DNA from: Gloeobacter morelensis MG652769
GTDB taxonomy: Bacteria > Cyanobacteriota > Cyanobacteriia > Gloeobacterales > Gloeobacteraceae
NCBI RefSeq assembly: GCF_021018745.1
Contig: NZ_CP063845.1
Coordinates: 3,968,001-4,032,000, forward strand
Reading direction: 5' to 3'
DNA: 64,000 nucleotides
The notes beneath the pieces were generated by a model, which was not told the DNA's origin, ran no database searches, and was given only the letters and a program-made list of their open reading frames with translations. Position numbers and translations under genes: made by a program. Below, piece after piece: positions 23,678 through 32,818 of this stretch (position 1 is its first letter; each line of letters opens with the position of its first letter).

Positions 23678-25894
23678 ATGGTGGGGAGTAAGACTTTGCA
23701 GGCCTGGGGTGGCGCGCTGGTTGTCTCGGCCGGCCTGCATATTGCCGGATTAGATTCGCAGTTACTAGCTAAAAATATTGAAATTGGTGCCTATCAAGTC
23801 CCGGTGCCACGGCGCGACGAACTGCCGGTGGGTACCGCTTCGGCGCGCTCGCTTGGGGAAGTGACCCTTGCCCAAGCCGAGCCTGCGCCCGCGCCTGCCC
23901 AGCCCGACGCCGCGGACCTCGACGAGGTGACGGTGGAAGGCACGCGCTACTTCCGCAAAAACACCAGCAGCGCCACCCGCACCGACACGCCGATTCTCGA
24001 TATTCCCCAGTCGGTCCAGGTGATCCCCCGCCAGGTGCTCGAAGACCAGCAGGCCACCCGCCTCGGCGATGCGGTGCGCAACGTCAGCGGTGTGGTGACC
24101 GGCAATACTTTTGCTGGAGCCTTCGACCGCTTCATCATCCGGGGGTTTTCCTCCTTTGAGTTGTTGCGCAACGGTTTTCGCGACAGTGAGGGGGCCGCTA
24201 AGGACATTTCCAACTTCGAGCAGGTCGAAGTGCTCAAGGGGCCGTCCTCGATCACCTACGGCCTGCTCGAACCCGGCGGGATCGTCAATTATGTCACCAA
24301 GAAGCCCCTGCGCAGAGCCTACTACGCTGCGGAGGTCAAAGTCGGCAGCTTCAGTCTGGTGCGGCCCACCGTCGATTTTTCCGGACCGATCACAGCTGAC
24401 GGCAACCTGCTCTACCGGCTCAATGCCGCCTACGAGAGTTCCAACGGCTTTCGGGATTTTTCAGACTTCGAGCGCTGGTTTGCCTCCCCGGTGATCACCT
24501 GGCAGGCCTCTGAGGCGACCCAACTCACTTTCGAGGCGGATCTGCTGCGCGACGCGCGGCCTTTCGACCGCGGCTTGATCGCCTTTGGGCGGGGGGTGGT
24601 CGATGTGCCCTACAGCCGCCGCTTCGGGGAGCCGGGCGATTATTACAAAGTGCAGCAGTTGGCCTACGGCGTGCGCATCGACCACAAGGCCACCGAAGCG
24701 TGGCAGGTGCGCAGCGGCCTGCGCTTCAACTTTCAAAGCCTTCGAGACTATCGGGCCGAACCGGTCAACTTCAACGAAAGCACCGGGATATTGACTCGCA
24801 ATTTTCGCGGCAACGACGACATCAACGAGACCTACGCCTGGCAGACCGATGTGATCGGCAAATTCAAGACCGACAGCATCGATCACACGCTGCTCGTCGG
24901 TTTCGAGTATTTTCGGGGATTTGCTGACGGCCAACAGCGGCGGGCCGCCCCCGGCACCACCCCTTCGCTCAATATCTTCAATCCTGTCTACGGTGCGGTG
25001 CAGCAGCCGCTCACCGTCACTGTCCGCGACGGGTTTTCCGGCCTGAGCAGCCTGGGTTTTTACCTGCAAGATCAAATTGCCTTTACCCCCTGGCTGCAGC
25101 TGGTTGCCGGCGGGCGCTACGACGTCGTCGAGCAGCAGGCGCTCGATCGGTTGAATCAGAGCTACACCCTCCAGCGCGATCAAGCGATCACCCCGCGGGT
25201 GGGCCTGCTCCTCAAACCCGCTTCGAATGTGTCGATCTACGGCAGCTACAGCCGCTCGTTCACTCCCCTGTTGGGTCTAAGCCGGGAGGGCACCTCCTTT
25301 CGGCCGGAGACCGGCACTCAGTACGAAGTTGGTGTCAAAGCCGAATTGCTCGATAACCGGCTGTTTGCGACTGTTGCGGCGTACGAGATCACCAAAGAAA
25401 ATGTCCTCACCACCGATCCGAGCGACCCGGGTTTTGCGATTCAGGTGGGCGAACAAAAAAGCCGCGGCCTCGAATTCGACGTGATTGGCCAGCTGGCGGA
25501 GGGCTGGCGGGTGGTCACCAGTTACGCCCTCAACGAAGCGGTCGTCAGCCGCGACAACGACTTTCCGGTCGGCAACCGCCTGCCGGGCGCCCCGGGCAAC
25601 ACCGCCAGCTTCTGGACCGACTATCAGTTTAAAACGGGCAGTCTCGCCGGGCTGGGCATCGGTGCGGGGTTATTTTATGTGGATAACCGCACCGGCGATC
25701 TGGACAACAGCTTCGAGGTACCCAGCTATATACGCACCGACGCGACGCTCTCCTATCGCTTCAGCGGCTGGAAGGCCGCCCTGAGCGTGCGCAACCTGTT
25801 CGATGTCCGCTACATCGAGAGCCCGGCTTTTCGCACTTCGATTATTCCGGGCGCTCCCATCACTTTTGTAGGCTCCCTTTCCGCCGAATTCTAG
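23678..25894 (+). CDS. TonB-dependent siderophore receptor
   Basis: This 738-residue outer-membrane receptor is of the FhuA/FoxA/FpvA-like type. An N-terminal signal-like segment is followed by a short Pro/Ala-rich linker and a TonB-box-like LDEVTVEGT. The plug domain contains IPQSVQVIPRQVLEDQ, FIIRGF, VEVLKGPSS and GGIVNYVTKKP. The beta-barrel follows, ending in a terminal phenylalanine (SLSAEF). The start at 23678 is set by GAGGAGG at 23664-23670. No FecA-type N-terminal signalling domain is apparent. It is directly downstream of the NRPS/PKS cluster and cotranscribed with a PepSY gene, so it is the best candidate importer for the cluster's ferric siderophore (inference). Confidence 0.93.
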   Translation: MVGSKTLQAWGGALVVSAGLHIAGLDSQLLAKNIEIGAYQVPVPRRDELPVGTASARSLGEVTLAQAEPAPAPAQPDAADLDEVTVEGTRYFRKNTSSATRTDTPILDIPQSVQVIPRQVLEDQQATRLGDAVRNVSGVVTGNTFAGAFDRFIIRGFSSFELLRNGFRDSEGAAKDISNFEQVEVLKGPSSITYGLLEPGGIVNYVTKKPLRRAYYAAEVKVGSFSLVRPTVDFSGPITADGNLLYRLNAAYESSNGFRDFSDFERWFASPVITWQASEATQLTFEADLLRDARPFDRGLIAFGRGVVDVPYSRRFGEPGDYYKVQQLAYGVRIDHKATEAWQVRSGLRFNFQSLRDYRAEPVNFNESTGILTRNFRGNDDINETYAWQTDVIGKFKTDSIDHTLLVGFEYFRGFADGQQRRAAPGTTPSLNIFNPVYGAVQQPLTVTVRDGFSGLSSLGFYLQDQIAFTPWLQLVAGGRYDVVEQQALDRLNQSYTLQRDQAITPRVGLLLKPASNVSIYGSYSRSFTPLLGLSREGTSFRPETGTQYEVGVKAELLDNRLFATVAAYEITKENVLTTDPSDPGFAIQVGEQKSRGLEFDVIGQLAEGWRVVTSYALNEAVVSRDNDFPVGNRLPGAPGNTASFWTDYQFKTGSLAGLGIGAGLFYVDNRTGDLDNSFEVPSYIRTDATLSYRFSGWKAALSVRNLFDVRYIESPAFRTSIIPGAPITFVGSLSAEF

Positions 25895-25904
25895 CAACAC
25901 CGCC

Positions 25905-27050
25905 ATGGCCATCAAACTTCGCCCCACCGCCTTGTTCGTGCATCAACTCGCCGGGGTTGTCACCGGCCTGTTGATGGTGGTAATCGGTCTGACCGGCAGC
26001 GCAATCGTCTTTCACCACGAACTCGAACAGATGCTCTACCCGCAGCTGACCCGGGTTGCACCCACCACGGAGCGCGTCACAGTGGAGCAGGTGGCACGCA
26101 CGGCGCGCGCTACGCTGTCTGACCGCCAGCTCCACCGGTTGCTTGTGCCCCAGAAACCGGGCGATGTCTGGGTCGCCATGATGCAAAGCAACAGCAAAAA
26201 CCTGATTGAGCGCTTCACCAACGTCTACATCGACCCCCACAACGGCCAGGTGCTAGGGGTGCAGCCCTACGCGCAAAATCTGCTGGTCCTCACCGAGCAG
26301 CTTCACATCAGCTTGCTGGCCGGTGCGACCGGCAGAATCGTCGTCGGCGTTGCCGGGATCGTGCTGGTGGTGCTGGGAGTGAGCGGCCTGCTGCTCTGGC
26401 CGGGCTGGCGGCGGTGGCAAGCGGGCGTCTCGCTGCGCCGCTCCGCCAATTCCCGGATTGTCAACTACGACCTGCACAAAATCACCGGGATCTTGAGTGC
26501 TTTGCTGCTGGTGCTCACCGCCGCCACCGGGGCGGCGCTCATCTTTTACACGCCGATCGAGCGCGCGCTGGTGGCGGTGACCGGCGAGCGCGCCGAACCG
26601 CCCAAGGTGTCTTCCGCCCCGCGAACCGATCGCACATTCCTGCCGCTCGACCGGCTGCAGGCGGTTGCCGATGCCACGCTGCCCGGGGCGCGGACGATCT
26701 CGATTTTCCCAGCCAAAAAACCCGACGATCCCGTGCGCTTTCGCATGCGCTTCGATGCCGAAATCCAGCCCAACGGCCGTAGCTTCGTCCATATCGACGC
26801 CTACAGCGGCAAAGTCCTCCAGGCCCGCAGCGCCCTTGAAGAGCCTTTCAGTTCCGCTTTTTTCTCGTGGGCCTACGCGCTGCACGTCGGCAGCTGGGGC
26901 GGACTGTTTACCAAAGTGCTCTACGTGCTGGCGGGCCTCGCCCCGGGGCTATTGTTCTGGACTGGCTTCGCCCTCTGGTTGGACCGGCTCAAAAAGGGCC
27001 CGCGCCAACGTCGCCGAAGCGCTGCCCTGTCGCAGGTCGGCAGTGAGTGA
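25905..27050 (+). CDS. PepSY-associated transmembrane protein (PiuB-like)
   Basis: This 381-residue inner-membrane protein of the PepSY_TM family has an N-terminal helix with HQLAGVVTGLLMVVIGLTGS, two central helices (about residues 145-165 and 185-215), a periplasmic PepSY portion and a C-terminal helix (VLAGLAPGLLFWTGFALWL) with a basic tail. It starts 10 bp after the receptor stop, forming an operon. Known: relatives such as PiuB and FoxB accompany siderophore receptors, and some take part in ferric-siderophore reduction or uptake. Inference: it plays that role for the siderophore entering through the upstream receptor. Confidence 0.85.
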   Translation: MAIKLRPTALFVHQLAGVVTGLLMVVIGLTGSAIVFHHELEQMLYPQLTRVAPTTERVTVEQVARTARATLSDRQLHRLLVPQKPGDVWVAMMQSNSKNLIERFTNVYIDPHNGQVLGVQPYAQNLLVLTEQLHISLLAGATGRIVVGVAGIVLVVLGVSGLLLWPGWRRWQAGVSLRRSANSRIVNYDLHKITGILSALLLVLTAATGAALIFYTPIERALVAVTGERAEPPKVSSAPRTDRTFLPLDRLQAVADATLPGARTISIFPAKKPDDPVRFRMRFDAEIQPNGRSFVHIDAYSGKVLQARSALEEPFSSAFFSWAYALHVGSWGGLFTKVLYVLAGLAPGLLFWTGFALWLDRLKKGPRQRRRSAALSQVGSE

Positions 27051-27076
27051 TTTGCACGTCGAATTTGCTGTGCAGG

Positions 27077-27892
27077 CTATTCCATCAGGTCGTCGGGGTT
27101 AAAACCCAACGCGCGCAGACGGCGGGCAAGGACTTCGCGATGCCGCCGTTCCCGCTCAGCCTGCTGCTCGGCCTGCTCGGCCCGCTGCTGGGCTTGCTGC
27201 TGGGCTTGCTGGGCTTGCTGCTCGGCCTGCTCGGCTTGCTGGCGGGCCACTTCCTCCGGCAGCAGCACAAGACGACCGGTCTCGTCGTAAAAGCGCAACC
27301 AAACGGCGCTCTCCCGGTCGAGGGTGCCCTGCCAGGTGCCCAGCCACAAGCTGAGGGCTTCACACCAGAGCCACCCCCGTTCGTTCGGTGTCAGCGGCTG
27401 ATAGCGCAGGTCCGCTCCCAGCCGCCAGCCCTCCAGGACCGCCGGCTCGAACGGGTCGAACAAAAAGTACTCTGGAGTCTTAAAGGTGCGTTCGTACAGC
27501 GACTTTTTGATGCCCCGGTCGTCGCCCGCGGTGCTGGCGGAAAGCAGCTCGACAATGACATCCGGATAGCGCCCTTCCTCTTCCCAGACCACCCAGCCCT
27601 GACGCGGACGCTCGCCATCCACATCGAGCACCACGAAAAAATCGGGCCCGCGAAAGTCGCGGTTGCGCGCCTGGGTGCTGCTGAAGTAGATGAACATGTT
27701 GCCACCGGCAAAAAAGTTGCGACGAGCGTCCCATGCCTGGTTGAGCGACCGGATCAAGGTATTCATGGCGATCCGGTGACGATTGGACTCCATGGGTTCT
27801 CCATCGTCGAAGACGAGGTCTGTCGGCGGCGTCGGCGGCTGCCATTCGGCAACCCCGGCGGTCTGGGGATCGGCGTTGAGCTCGGTGGACAT
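27077..27892 (-). CDS. Uma2 family protein (DUF820) with coiled-coil tail
   Basis: This is a PD-(D/E)XK-fold Uma2 family protein of about 271 residues. Family features are DGEPMESNRHR near the N terminus, RGPDFFVVLDV and PDVIVELLS, which carry acidic residues of the nuclease-like core. The last ~60 residues are a Gln/Ala/Glu heptad-like coiled coil encoded by tandemly repetitive DNA (about 27155-27245). The start is uncertain: ATG 27892 fits family length, ATG 27943 is the alternative, and neither has a good ribosome site. Upstream in-frame sequence (28010-28114) is a fossil of another gene. Uma2 genes are abundant in cyanobacteria and their role is not established. Two relatives lie at 31304 and 41131. 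Confidence 0.8.
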   Translation of the reverse strand: MSTELNADPQTAGVAEWQPPTPPTDLVFDDGEPMESNRHRIAMNTLIRSLNQAWDARRNFFAGGNMFIYFSSTQARNRDFRGPDFFVVLDVDGERPRQGWVVWEEEGRYPDVIVELLSASTAGDDRGIKKSLYERTFKTPEYFLFDPFEPAVLEGWRLGADLRYQPLTPNERGWLWCEALSLWLGTWQGTLDRESAVWLRFYDETGRLVLLPEEVARQQAEQAEQQAQQAQQQAQQRAEQAEQQAERERRHREVLARRLRALGFNPDDLME

Positions 27893-28009
27893 GGCTTTTA
27901 CCCGCGCGAGTGCATCAACTATTGGAACAGCAGGTTCGCTCATGTTAGCGCATTTGTCCACACGATCACGGCAGACTCCGACTCTGCGAGGTCGTCGATG
28001 CGGGTCGAT

Positions 28010-28114
28010 CGAGATGCTCAGTTGTCCATAAGCGGCGATGCCTGCCACCGTGAGCACCAAAAACAGCGCAATGGTCGGTACCGGGTTGCGAATCGACTAG
28101 GCGGAGAGGTTCCA
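28010..28114 (-). pseudogene. Fossil of an RND efflux permease N terminus
   Basis: Read on the minus strand, 28114 to about 28012 gives W-N-L-S-A-stop, then SIRNPVPTIALFLVLTVAG and a further ~12 residues. This matches the cytoplasmic start and first membrane helix of AcrB/CusA-type RND permeases, where the stop position is normally Trp (TGG to TAG). Nothing else of the transporter remains. The frame runs on into the Uma2 gene, so the junction is probably a deletion end point. Confidence 0.55.
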
Positions 28115-28221
28115 GGCCACGCCGGGACTCCAGAATCTAAAGCAGCTAAATGAGTATGAGACGTGCTATATTGACGTGAACAAAAGAACACAATTTAGTC
28201 AAGCGCGCCGAAGGTGGCACC

Positions 28222-28605
28222 GTGGACATCACTCAGGTCGTTCCGATCCTACGGATTTTCGATATCGAGAAAGCGAAGGAGTTCTACGTCCAATTCCTGG
28301 GGTTCAACGTCGATTGGGAGCATCGCTTTGCCGAGGGGATGCCAGTTTACCTGCAAGTTTCAAGAGCGAACTTGGTGTTGCACCTGTCGGAGCATCACGG
28401 CGACTGCAGCCCCGGTGGGACCGTCTTCGTGCGCGCGAGCGGTCTCGACGACTTTTACCGGGAGCTTAACGCCAAACCCTACGGCCGCACGCAGCCTGCG
28501 ATTGAGATAGCTCCCTGGCATGCCAAGCTGCTGGAGGTGATCGATCCGTTCGGCAATCGGATTCGTTTTAACGAAGATCTTGCGCCCGTCGAGCGGGCGC
28601 AATAA
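28222..28605 (+). CDS. VOC/glyoxalase-superfamily protein
   Basis: This 127-residue protein is of the vicinal-oxygen-chelate fold, bleomycin-resistance-like subgroup. It shows the paired beta-alpha-beta-beta-beta pattern, with VPILRIFDIEKAKEFYVQFL at the start and VIDPFGNRIRF near the end. The start is GTG at 28222, preceded by AAGGTGG. Possible metal ligands are scattered His/Glu residues but cannot be assigned safely. It stands alone between a Uma2 gene and a DUF2887 gene. The substrate is unknown; family members bind antibiotics or act on small metabolites. Confidence 0.8.
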   Translation: MDITQVVPILRIFDIEKAKEFYVQFLGFNVDWEHRFAEGMPVYLQVSRANLVLHLSEHHGDCSPGGTVFVRASGLDDFYRELNAKPYGRTQPAIEIAPWHAKLLEVIDPFGNRIRFNEDLAPVERAQ

Positions 28606-28701
28606 ATGCGGCTGTGCGGCGGCGTGGTTGCGCCTGCGCTCAGTGGTCGGCTGCTCTCGGTTGCCGGTAAGCTTTCAAACGATCCTCCCTTGAGGTAGTC
28701 C

Positions 28702-29604
28702 GTGCGCACCGACCACCTGTTCTTCAAGGTCTTCCAAACCTTTCCCCAAATCCTTTTCGAACTGCTTGCCATGGAAATACCCACACCGGCTGCCTACCAG
28801 TTCCGCTCCGTCGAGGTCAAAGAAACTGCCCTGCGCATCGACGGCGTCTTTGTCTGCGACCGGCCGGACCAACCCACTTTCTTCGTCGAAGTGCAGTTTC
28901 AGAAAGATCCCGATATTTACTGGCGCCTTTGCACCGAGATGCTGCTGTATATGCGCCACTGCGCTCCCTGGGGCGATTGGCGGGCGGTGTTGCTTTTTCC
29001 CAGTCGTGATCAAGATGTGGAGGTGCCGCCGGCACTGACAGATCTAGTAGGCAGTCCGCGTTTTGTGCGGGTCTATCTCGACGAGTTGCCCGCCCAGCCG
29101 GAAGGCTCGCTGGGTGTTGCTCTGGTGCAGCTGGTGATCGAAAAAGAAAGTACATTTATCGAAAGCGTGCGACGATTTGTGGCCCGTGCCCGCGCAGAAC
29201 TACCTGCAGGCGAATTTCGGCGGCAGGTGGTGGAGTTGGCGGAGACTATCATTGTGTACAAGCTGGGATATAGCCGCGAGGAGCTTGAAGCCATGTTCGG
29301 ACTGGATGAGTTGAAAAAGACGCGCTACTTCCAGGAAGTTGCCCAGGAAGCGCGGGAACTGGGTTGGCAGCAGGGCAGACAAGAAGGCAGACAAGAAGGC
29401 AGACAGGAGGGCAGACAGGAGGGAGAGTTGGTCCTGGTGATTCGGCAACTCACCCGGCGGTTTGGCCCTCTGGAGGCTAGCGTGCAACAGAGGCTCAGCC
29501 AACTGACCAGCGAGCAGTTGGAGAATCTGGCAGAATTGCTGCTGGACTTTGCTGAGCGCGCCGATCTCGATCGCTGGCTGCAGCAACAGCGTCGGCAAAG
29601 TTAG
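28702..29604 (+). CDS. DUF2887/Rpn-type PD-(D/E)XK family protein, copy 1
   Basis: The product has 300 residues and starts at GTG 28702 (MRTDHLFFKVFQTFP). The nuclease-like core shows RIDGVF followed by FFVEVQFQKD, the D...ExQ pattern of this family, then YKLGYSREELEAMFGLDELK. The C terminus holds four GRQE repeats and an LSQLTSEQLENLAELLLDF segment. Two more full copies occur at 31955 and 38381, and a 3' fragment at 32819. Known: Rpn proteins are linked to recombination-promoting nuclease activity; DUF2887 members in cyanobacteria are numerous and uncharacterised. There is no obvious operon partner. Confidence 0.8.
   Translation: MRTDHLFFKVFQTFPQILFELLAMEIPTPAAYQFRSVEVKETALRIDGVFVCDRPDQPTFFVEVQFQKDPDIYWRLCTEMLLYMRHCAPWGDWRAVLLFPSRDQDVEVPPALTDLVGSPRFVRVYLDELPAQPEGSLGVALVQLVIEKESTFIESVRRFVARARAELPAGEFRRQVVELAETIIVYKLGYSREELEAMFGLDELKKTRYFQEVAQEARELGWQQGRQEGRQEGRQEGRQEGELVLVIRQLTRRFGPLEASVQQRLSQLTSEQLENLAELLLDFAERADLDRWLQQQRRQS
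29374..29421 (+). repeat. 12-bp tandem repeat (4 copies) inside the DUF2887 gene
   Basis: Four adjacent 12-bp units (two ggcagacaagaa, two ggcagacaggag) encode Gly-Arg-Gln-Glu repeats in the hinge before the C-terminal domain. The copy at 38381 has a shorter, related repeat (GRQEGRQEG). Confidence 0.85.
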
Positions 29605-29775
29605 GCAGAATCACACTCGCAAATCCTCGCTCGTCAACAAGTGTAAGGTGATTACCCACTCCGAATCCGGTGTGGATGGCAATGTAGCGGTGGTTGGACT
29701 CCATCGCTTCCCTGCTGAACGGTCCAGGTTGTTGCAATTGAATCGCAATAGTGATAGGCTGCTCCGCCAGCGCCG

Positions 29776-30780
29776 GTGCGATCGATATCTATAATCCTAT
29801 CTACCAGTTCAACTTCGGTCCGTTCGAGCGGGACGACCCGTTTTCGGCCAAAATCGGCAACTTCGGCGTCTACCTGCAAGATCAAATCGACCTGTTCGGA
29901 CAATCTCAAACGCTTCCATTGGCTCAGCAGCACGGAATGCGGACGTCTGCAAGATCAAAGCGACCTGTCGGACAATCTCAAACTCACCCTGGGCGGTCGC
30001 TACGATACCTTACCTACTCGGATCTGACCCTTTTTGGTGCGGAGCGTACGGACACCGAGGCGCAAGCGTTCTCGCCACGGGTGGGCGTGTTGTGGAAACC
30101 GGCTTCATCGGTCTCGCTGTTTGCCAACTTCAACCAGTCTTTTCGGCCGGTGGGTGGCCGCAGCGCCACCGGTACCCCCTTTATTCCCGAGCGCGGCACC
30201 CAGGACGAAATCGGAGCCAAAGCCGAGTTGCTGGAGGGACGGTTGTTTGCGACCCTGGCGCTCTACGACATCACCAAGTCCAACGTCTCGACTGCCGATC
30301 CGAACAATCCGTTCTTTTCGCTCCAGGTGGGCGAACAACATAGCCAGGGCATCGAATTCGACATTACCGGCGAGCTTTTGCCCGGCTGGAATTGTGATTG
30401 CCTCCTACGCTTACACCGACGCGCGCATTACCAAGGACAACACTTTTCCGGTCGGCAACCGCCTCAACACCGTGCCGCGCAACAGCGGCAGTTTCTGGAG
30501 CACCTACCGCTTCTCCCGCGAAAGTGCCCTGGGGGGATTGGGATTCGGCCTCGGCATCTTTGCCGCCGCCGAGCGGCCTGGGGATCTCGACAATACCTTC
30601 ACCTTGCCCGGCTTCGTACGTACCGATGCGGCCATCTACTACAACCCGGGCACCTGGAAGCTTGCTGTCAACTTCAAAAATCTGTTCGATGTGCGCTACT
30701 TCGAAGGGGCACAAAGCCGGTCGGTGGTCGTTCCGGGTCAGCCTTTCACCGTCCAGGGAACCGCCGGCCTGCAGTTTTGA
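29776..30780 (+). pseudogene. Decayed TonB-dependent receptor (barrel half only)
   Basis: The sequence begins abruptly inside a TonB receptor barrel (IDIYNPIYQ) and ends in an authentic barrel C terminus (VQGTAGLQF) at 30780. The plug and first half are absent. Frame changes are needed near 29910-29985, where a 37-38-bp direct repeat is present, and again near 30390, where the ELLPGWN segment shifts into the IASYAYTDARITKDN frame. The remaining protein closely resembles the receptors at 32952 and 36010. It is followed directly by a decayed PepSY gene, so it was once a receptor-PepSY operon like 23678-27050. Confidence 0.85.
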
Positions 30781-30789
30781 GACCATGCA

Positions 30790-31271
30790 CAAGACTCTGC
30801 GATCCATTCCTGGTTGCTGGTCAATGTGGTCGAACAGGTCAAAGAAGCGGCGAAAAGCACGCCGCGCTCCGGTTCCTTGATCTCGATCGACCGGGCGCTG
30901 CAGATTGCCAAAGAAGTGCATCCGAGCATGGAGCCTGTCCAGGTCTTTCTGCCGGGGGACGGTTTCCTATCCAGGGCGACAATACCCTTACCATCTACGG
31001 CAAAGGCTCCCATCCGTTCATGGCGGAGGGCTTTAATTCCGTGGCTCTCAACGCTTACGACGGCCGGGTGCTCAAAGTGCTCCAAGGGCAGGAGGCCGAC
31101 GCGGGTCTGCAGGCTTACGCCCTGTTGGACCCGCTCCACTTCGGCTACTGGGGAGGATTGCCCATCAAAATTCTGTATTTCCTGGGCGGCCTGACCCCGG
31201 CGGTTTTGAGTATTTCTGGGTTCCTCATCTGGCTTTCCAGGCGGCGCAAACGTCGAAATCGAGATCGCTAA
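30790..31271 (+). pseudogene. Decayed PepSY transmembrane gene
   Basis: Pieces of a PepSY protein occur in two frames. VNVVEQVKEAAKSTPRSG to about 30960 is followed, after a frameshift, by IQGDNTLTIYGKGSH and a typical C-terminal end (LHFGYWGGLPIKILYFLGG, ISGFLIWLSRRRKRR). The N-terminal membrane helices are missing. It is the partner of the decayed receptor immediately upstream. Confidence 0.8.
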
Positions 31272-31303
31272 AATGATCTCAACCGAATCCGCGGAGGATT
31301 TCC

Positions 31304-31870
31304 ATGCAACCTGCAGCGGGCGAACGGGTGCGTTGGACAGCGGCAGACCTGGAGTTGCTCCCCGACAATGGCAACCGCTACGAAATCATCGACGGAGAGC
31401 TGTTTGTGACCAGAGCACCGCACTGGAAACACCAGGAGGTGAGCGGTCGCATCTTTGCTGAACTCGATGGCTGGTCGCGTCGAACCGGGTCGGGCAGGGC
31501 GGCTGTCGCGCCTGGTGTGCTCTTTGGTGAGGCGGACAATGTCATCCCGGACGTTGTCTGGGCCAGCAGCGAGCGACTGGACCTGCTGCTGGATGCAGCG
31601 GGCCATCTGAGCGGAGCACCGGAACTGGTGGTGGAGGTACTCTCACCGGGAGAGCAAAACGAGCGGCGCGACCGCCAGTCCAAGCTCAAGCTCTACTCGG
31701 CGCGCGGGGTGCAGGAGTATTGGATTGTCGACTGGCAGTTACAGCAAGTCGCAGTGTACCGGCGGGAGCAGGCGGTGCTTCAACTGCAGACCACACTGCT
31801 TGGAGCGGACATCCTTGCCAGCCCTCTGCTTCCGGGGTTGACCTGCCCCGTGGGGTTACTGTTCGCCTAA
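31304..31870 (+). CDS. Uma2 family protein (DUF820)
   Basis: This 188-residue Uma2 family protein is of the compact type. It shows RWTAADLELLPDNGNRYEII at the start, then PDVVWASSERL, ELVVEVLSPG and YSARGVQEYWIVD. These include the Asp and Glu of the PD-(D/E)XK-like core. The start at 31304 is supported by CGGAGGA about 7 bp upstream. It follows the decayed TonB/PepSY pair and precedes a DUF2887 gene. The function of Uma2 proteins is not established; a restriction-endonuclease-like activity is presumed from the fold. Confidence 0.85.
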   Translation: MQPAAGERVRWTAADLELLPDNGNRYEIIDGELFVTRAPHWKHQEVSGRIFAELDGWSRRTGSGRAAVAPGVLFGEADNVIPDVVWASSERLDLLLDAAGHLSGAPELVVEVLSPGEQNERRDRQSKLKLYSARGVQEYWIVDWQLQQVAVYRREQAVLQLQTTLLGADILASPLLPGLTCPVGLLFA

Positions 31871-31954
31871 GGCTTCCTCTACCATTGCGCGGCTCACTCC
31901 AGCCGCAACAGGCTGAGGCGGCAGGCATTTTTGAGTGGTTGAGTGAGGAAGGTT

Positions 31955-32803
31955 GTGCGCACCGACCATGTGTTCTACAAACTCCTGCAGGCTTTTCCGG
32001 AGACGCTGTTTGCCCTGGCGGGTGTACCGCCTCCTGCACCAGGCGGCTACCGCTTCGAGTCGGTCGAGGTCAAAGCAACGGCTTTGCGCATCGATGGCGT
32101 TTTGGTGCCGAACGTCCCCACGCAGCCGTACTACTTCGCGGAGGTACAGTTTCAAAAAGATAAAGAGATCTACTGGCGGTTGTTCACCGAACTGCTGCTG
32201 TATATGCGCCGGTCTGCTCCGGAGGGGGACTGGCGGGCGGTGCTCATCTTTCCCAATCGCACCCTGGATGTGCAGGTGCCCGCGGCGTTGAGGGCTCTGG
32301 CTTTGGACGAGCGCTTTGTCCAGGTGTACCTGGACGAAATCGCCGTCGAGGAGGACAGTCCGTTGGGTCTGTCGCTGGTCCGGCTGGTGGTCGAGCAGGT
32401 AAGCACTTTCCCTGCACGGGCAAGGCGGTTGCTTGAGCGCACACGGGAACAGCTGCCGCAAGGAGAAGCACAGCGGCGGGTGCTGGAATTGATCGAGAGT
32501 ATCATTGTCTACAAGCTGCGCTACGGTCCCGAGGAGATAGAGGCGATGTTTACTCTCGACGAATTGGAGAACACTCCCTACGTGCAGGGAAAAATGGCTC
32601 AGGCCAGACGCGAGGCCGAACGCGAAGCTAAACGCGAGGCCAAACGCGAAATGCTGCTGCAGCTGTTGCAGGAGAAATTTGCTCCGCTGCCCGATGAGTT
32701 GGTGCAGCGCGTCGCCGCTATTCCAGATGAGCAGCAATTGGTGCAACTGTCGATCGCACTGCTCAACGCGCCGGATTTGGAGAGCTTCGGCACTCAGTTG
32801 TAA
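31955..32803 (+). CDS. DUF2887/Rpn-type PD-(D/E)XK family protein, copy 2
   Basis: This is a paralogue of the 28702 and 38381 genes, about 282 residues long. It starts MRTDHVFYKLLQ at GTG 31955; an in-frame GTG at 31943 adds four residues and cannot be excluded. The core has RIDGVLV, YFAEVQFQKD and YKLRYGPEEIEAMFTLDELE. The hinge repeat differs: EREAKREAKRE instead of GRQE units. An isolated 3' piece of a fourth copy follows within 20 bp. A role in recombination or DNA cleavage is suggested only by the family. Confidence 0.8.
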   Translation: MRTDHVFYKLLQAFPETLFALAGVPPPAPGGYRFESVEVKATALRIDGVLVPNVPTQPYYFAEVQFQKDKEIYWRLFTELLLYMRRSAPEGDWRAVLIFPNRTLDVQVPAALRALALDERFVQVYLDEIAVEEDSPLGLSLVRLVVEQVSTFPARARRLLERTREQLPQGEAQRRVLELIESIIVYKLRYGPEEIEAMFTLDELENTPYVQGKMAQARREAEREAKREAKREMLLQLLQEKFAPLPDELVQRVAAIPDEQQLVQLSIALLNAPDLESFGTQL

Positions 32804-32818
32804 CTATAGACCCAGAGC

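Noticed and set aside
27155-27245. Possible CRISPR-like or satellite repeat
   Set aside because: The short repeated units encode the Gln/Ala heptads of the Uma2 coiled coil in frame, so it is coding repetition.
29495-29737. Minus-strand frame containing MESNHRYIAI, vaguely like the Uma2 N terminus
   Set aside because: The resemblance is too short, nothing else of Uma2 follows, and it overlaps the end of a good DUF2887 gene on the other strand.
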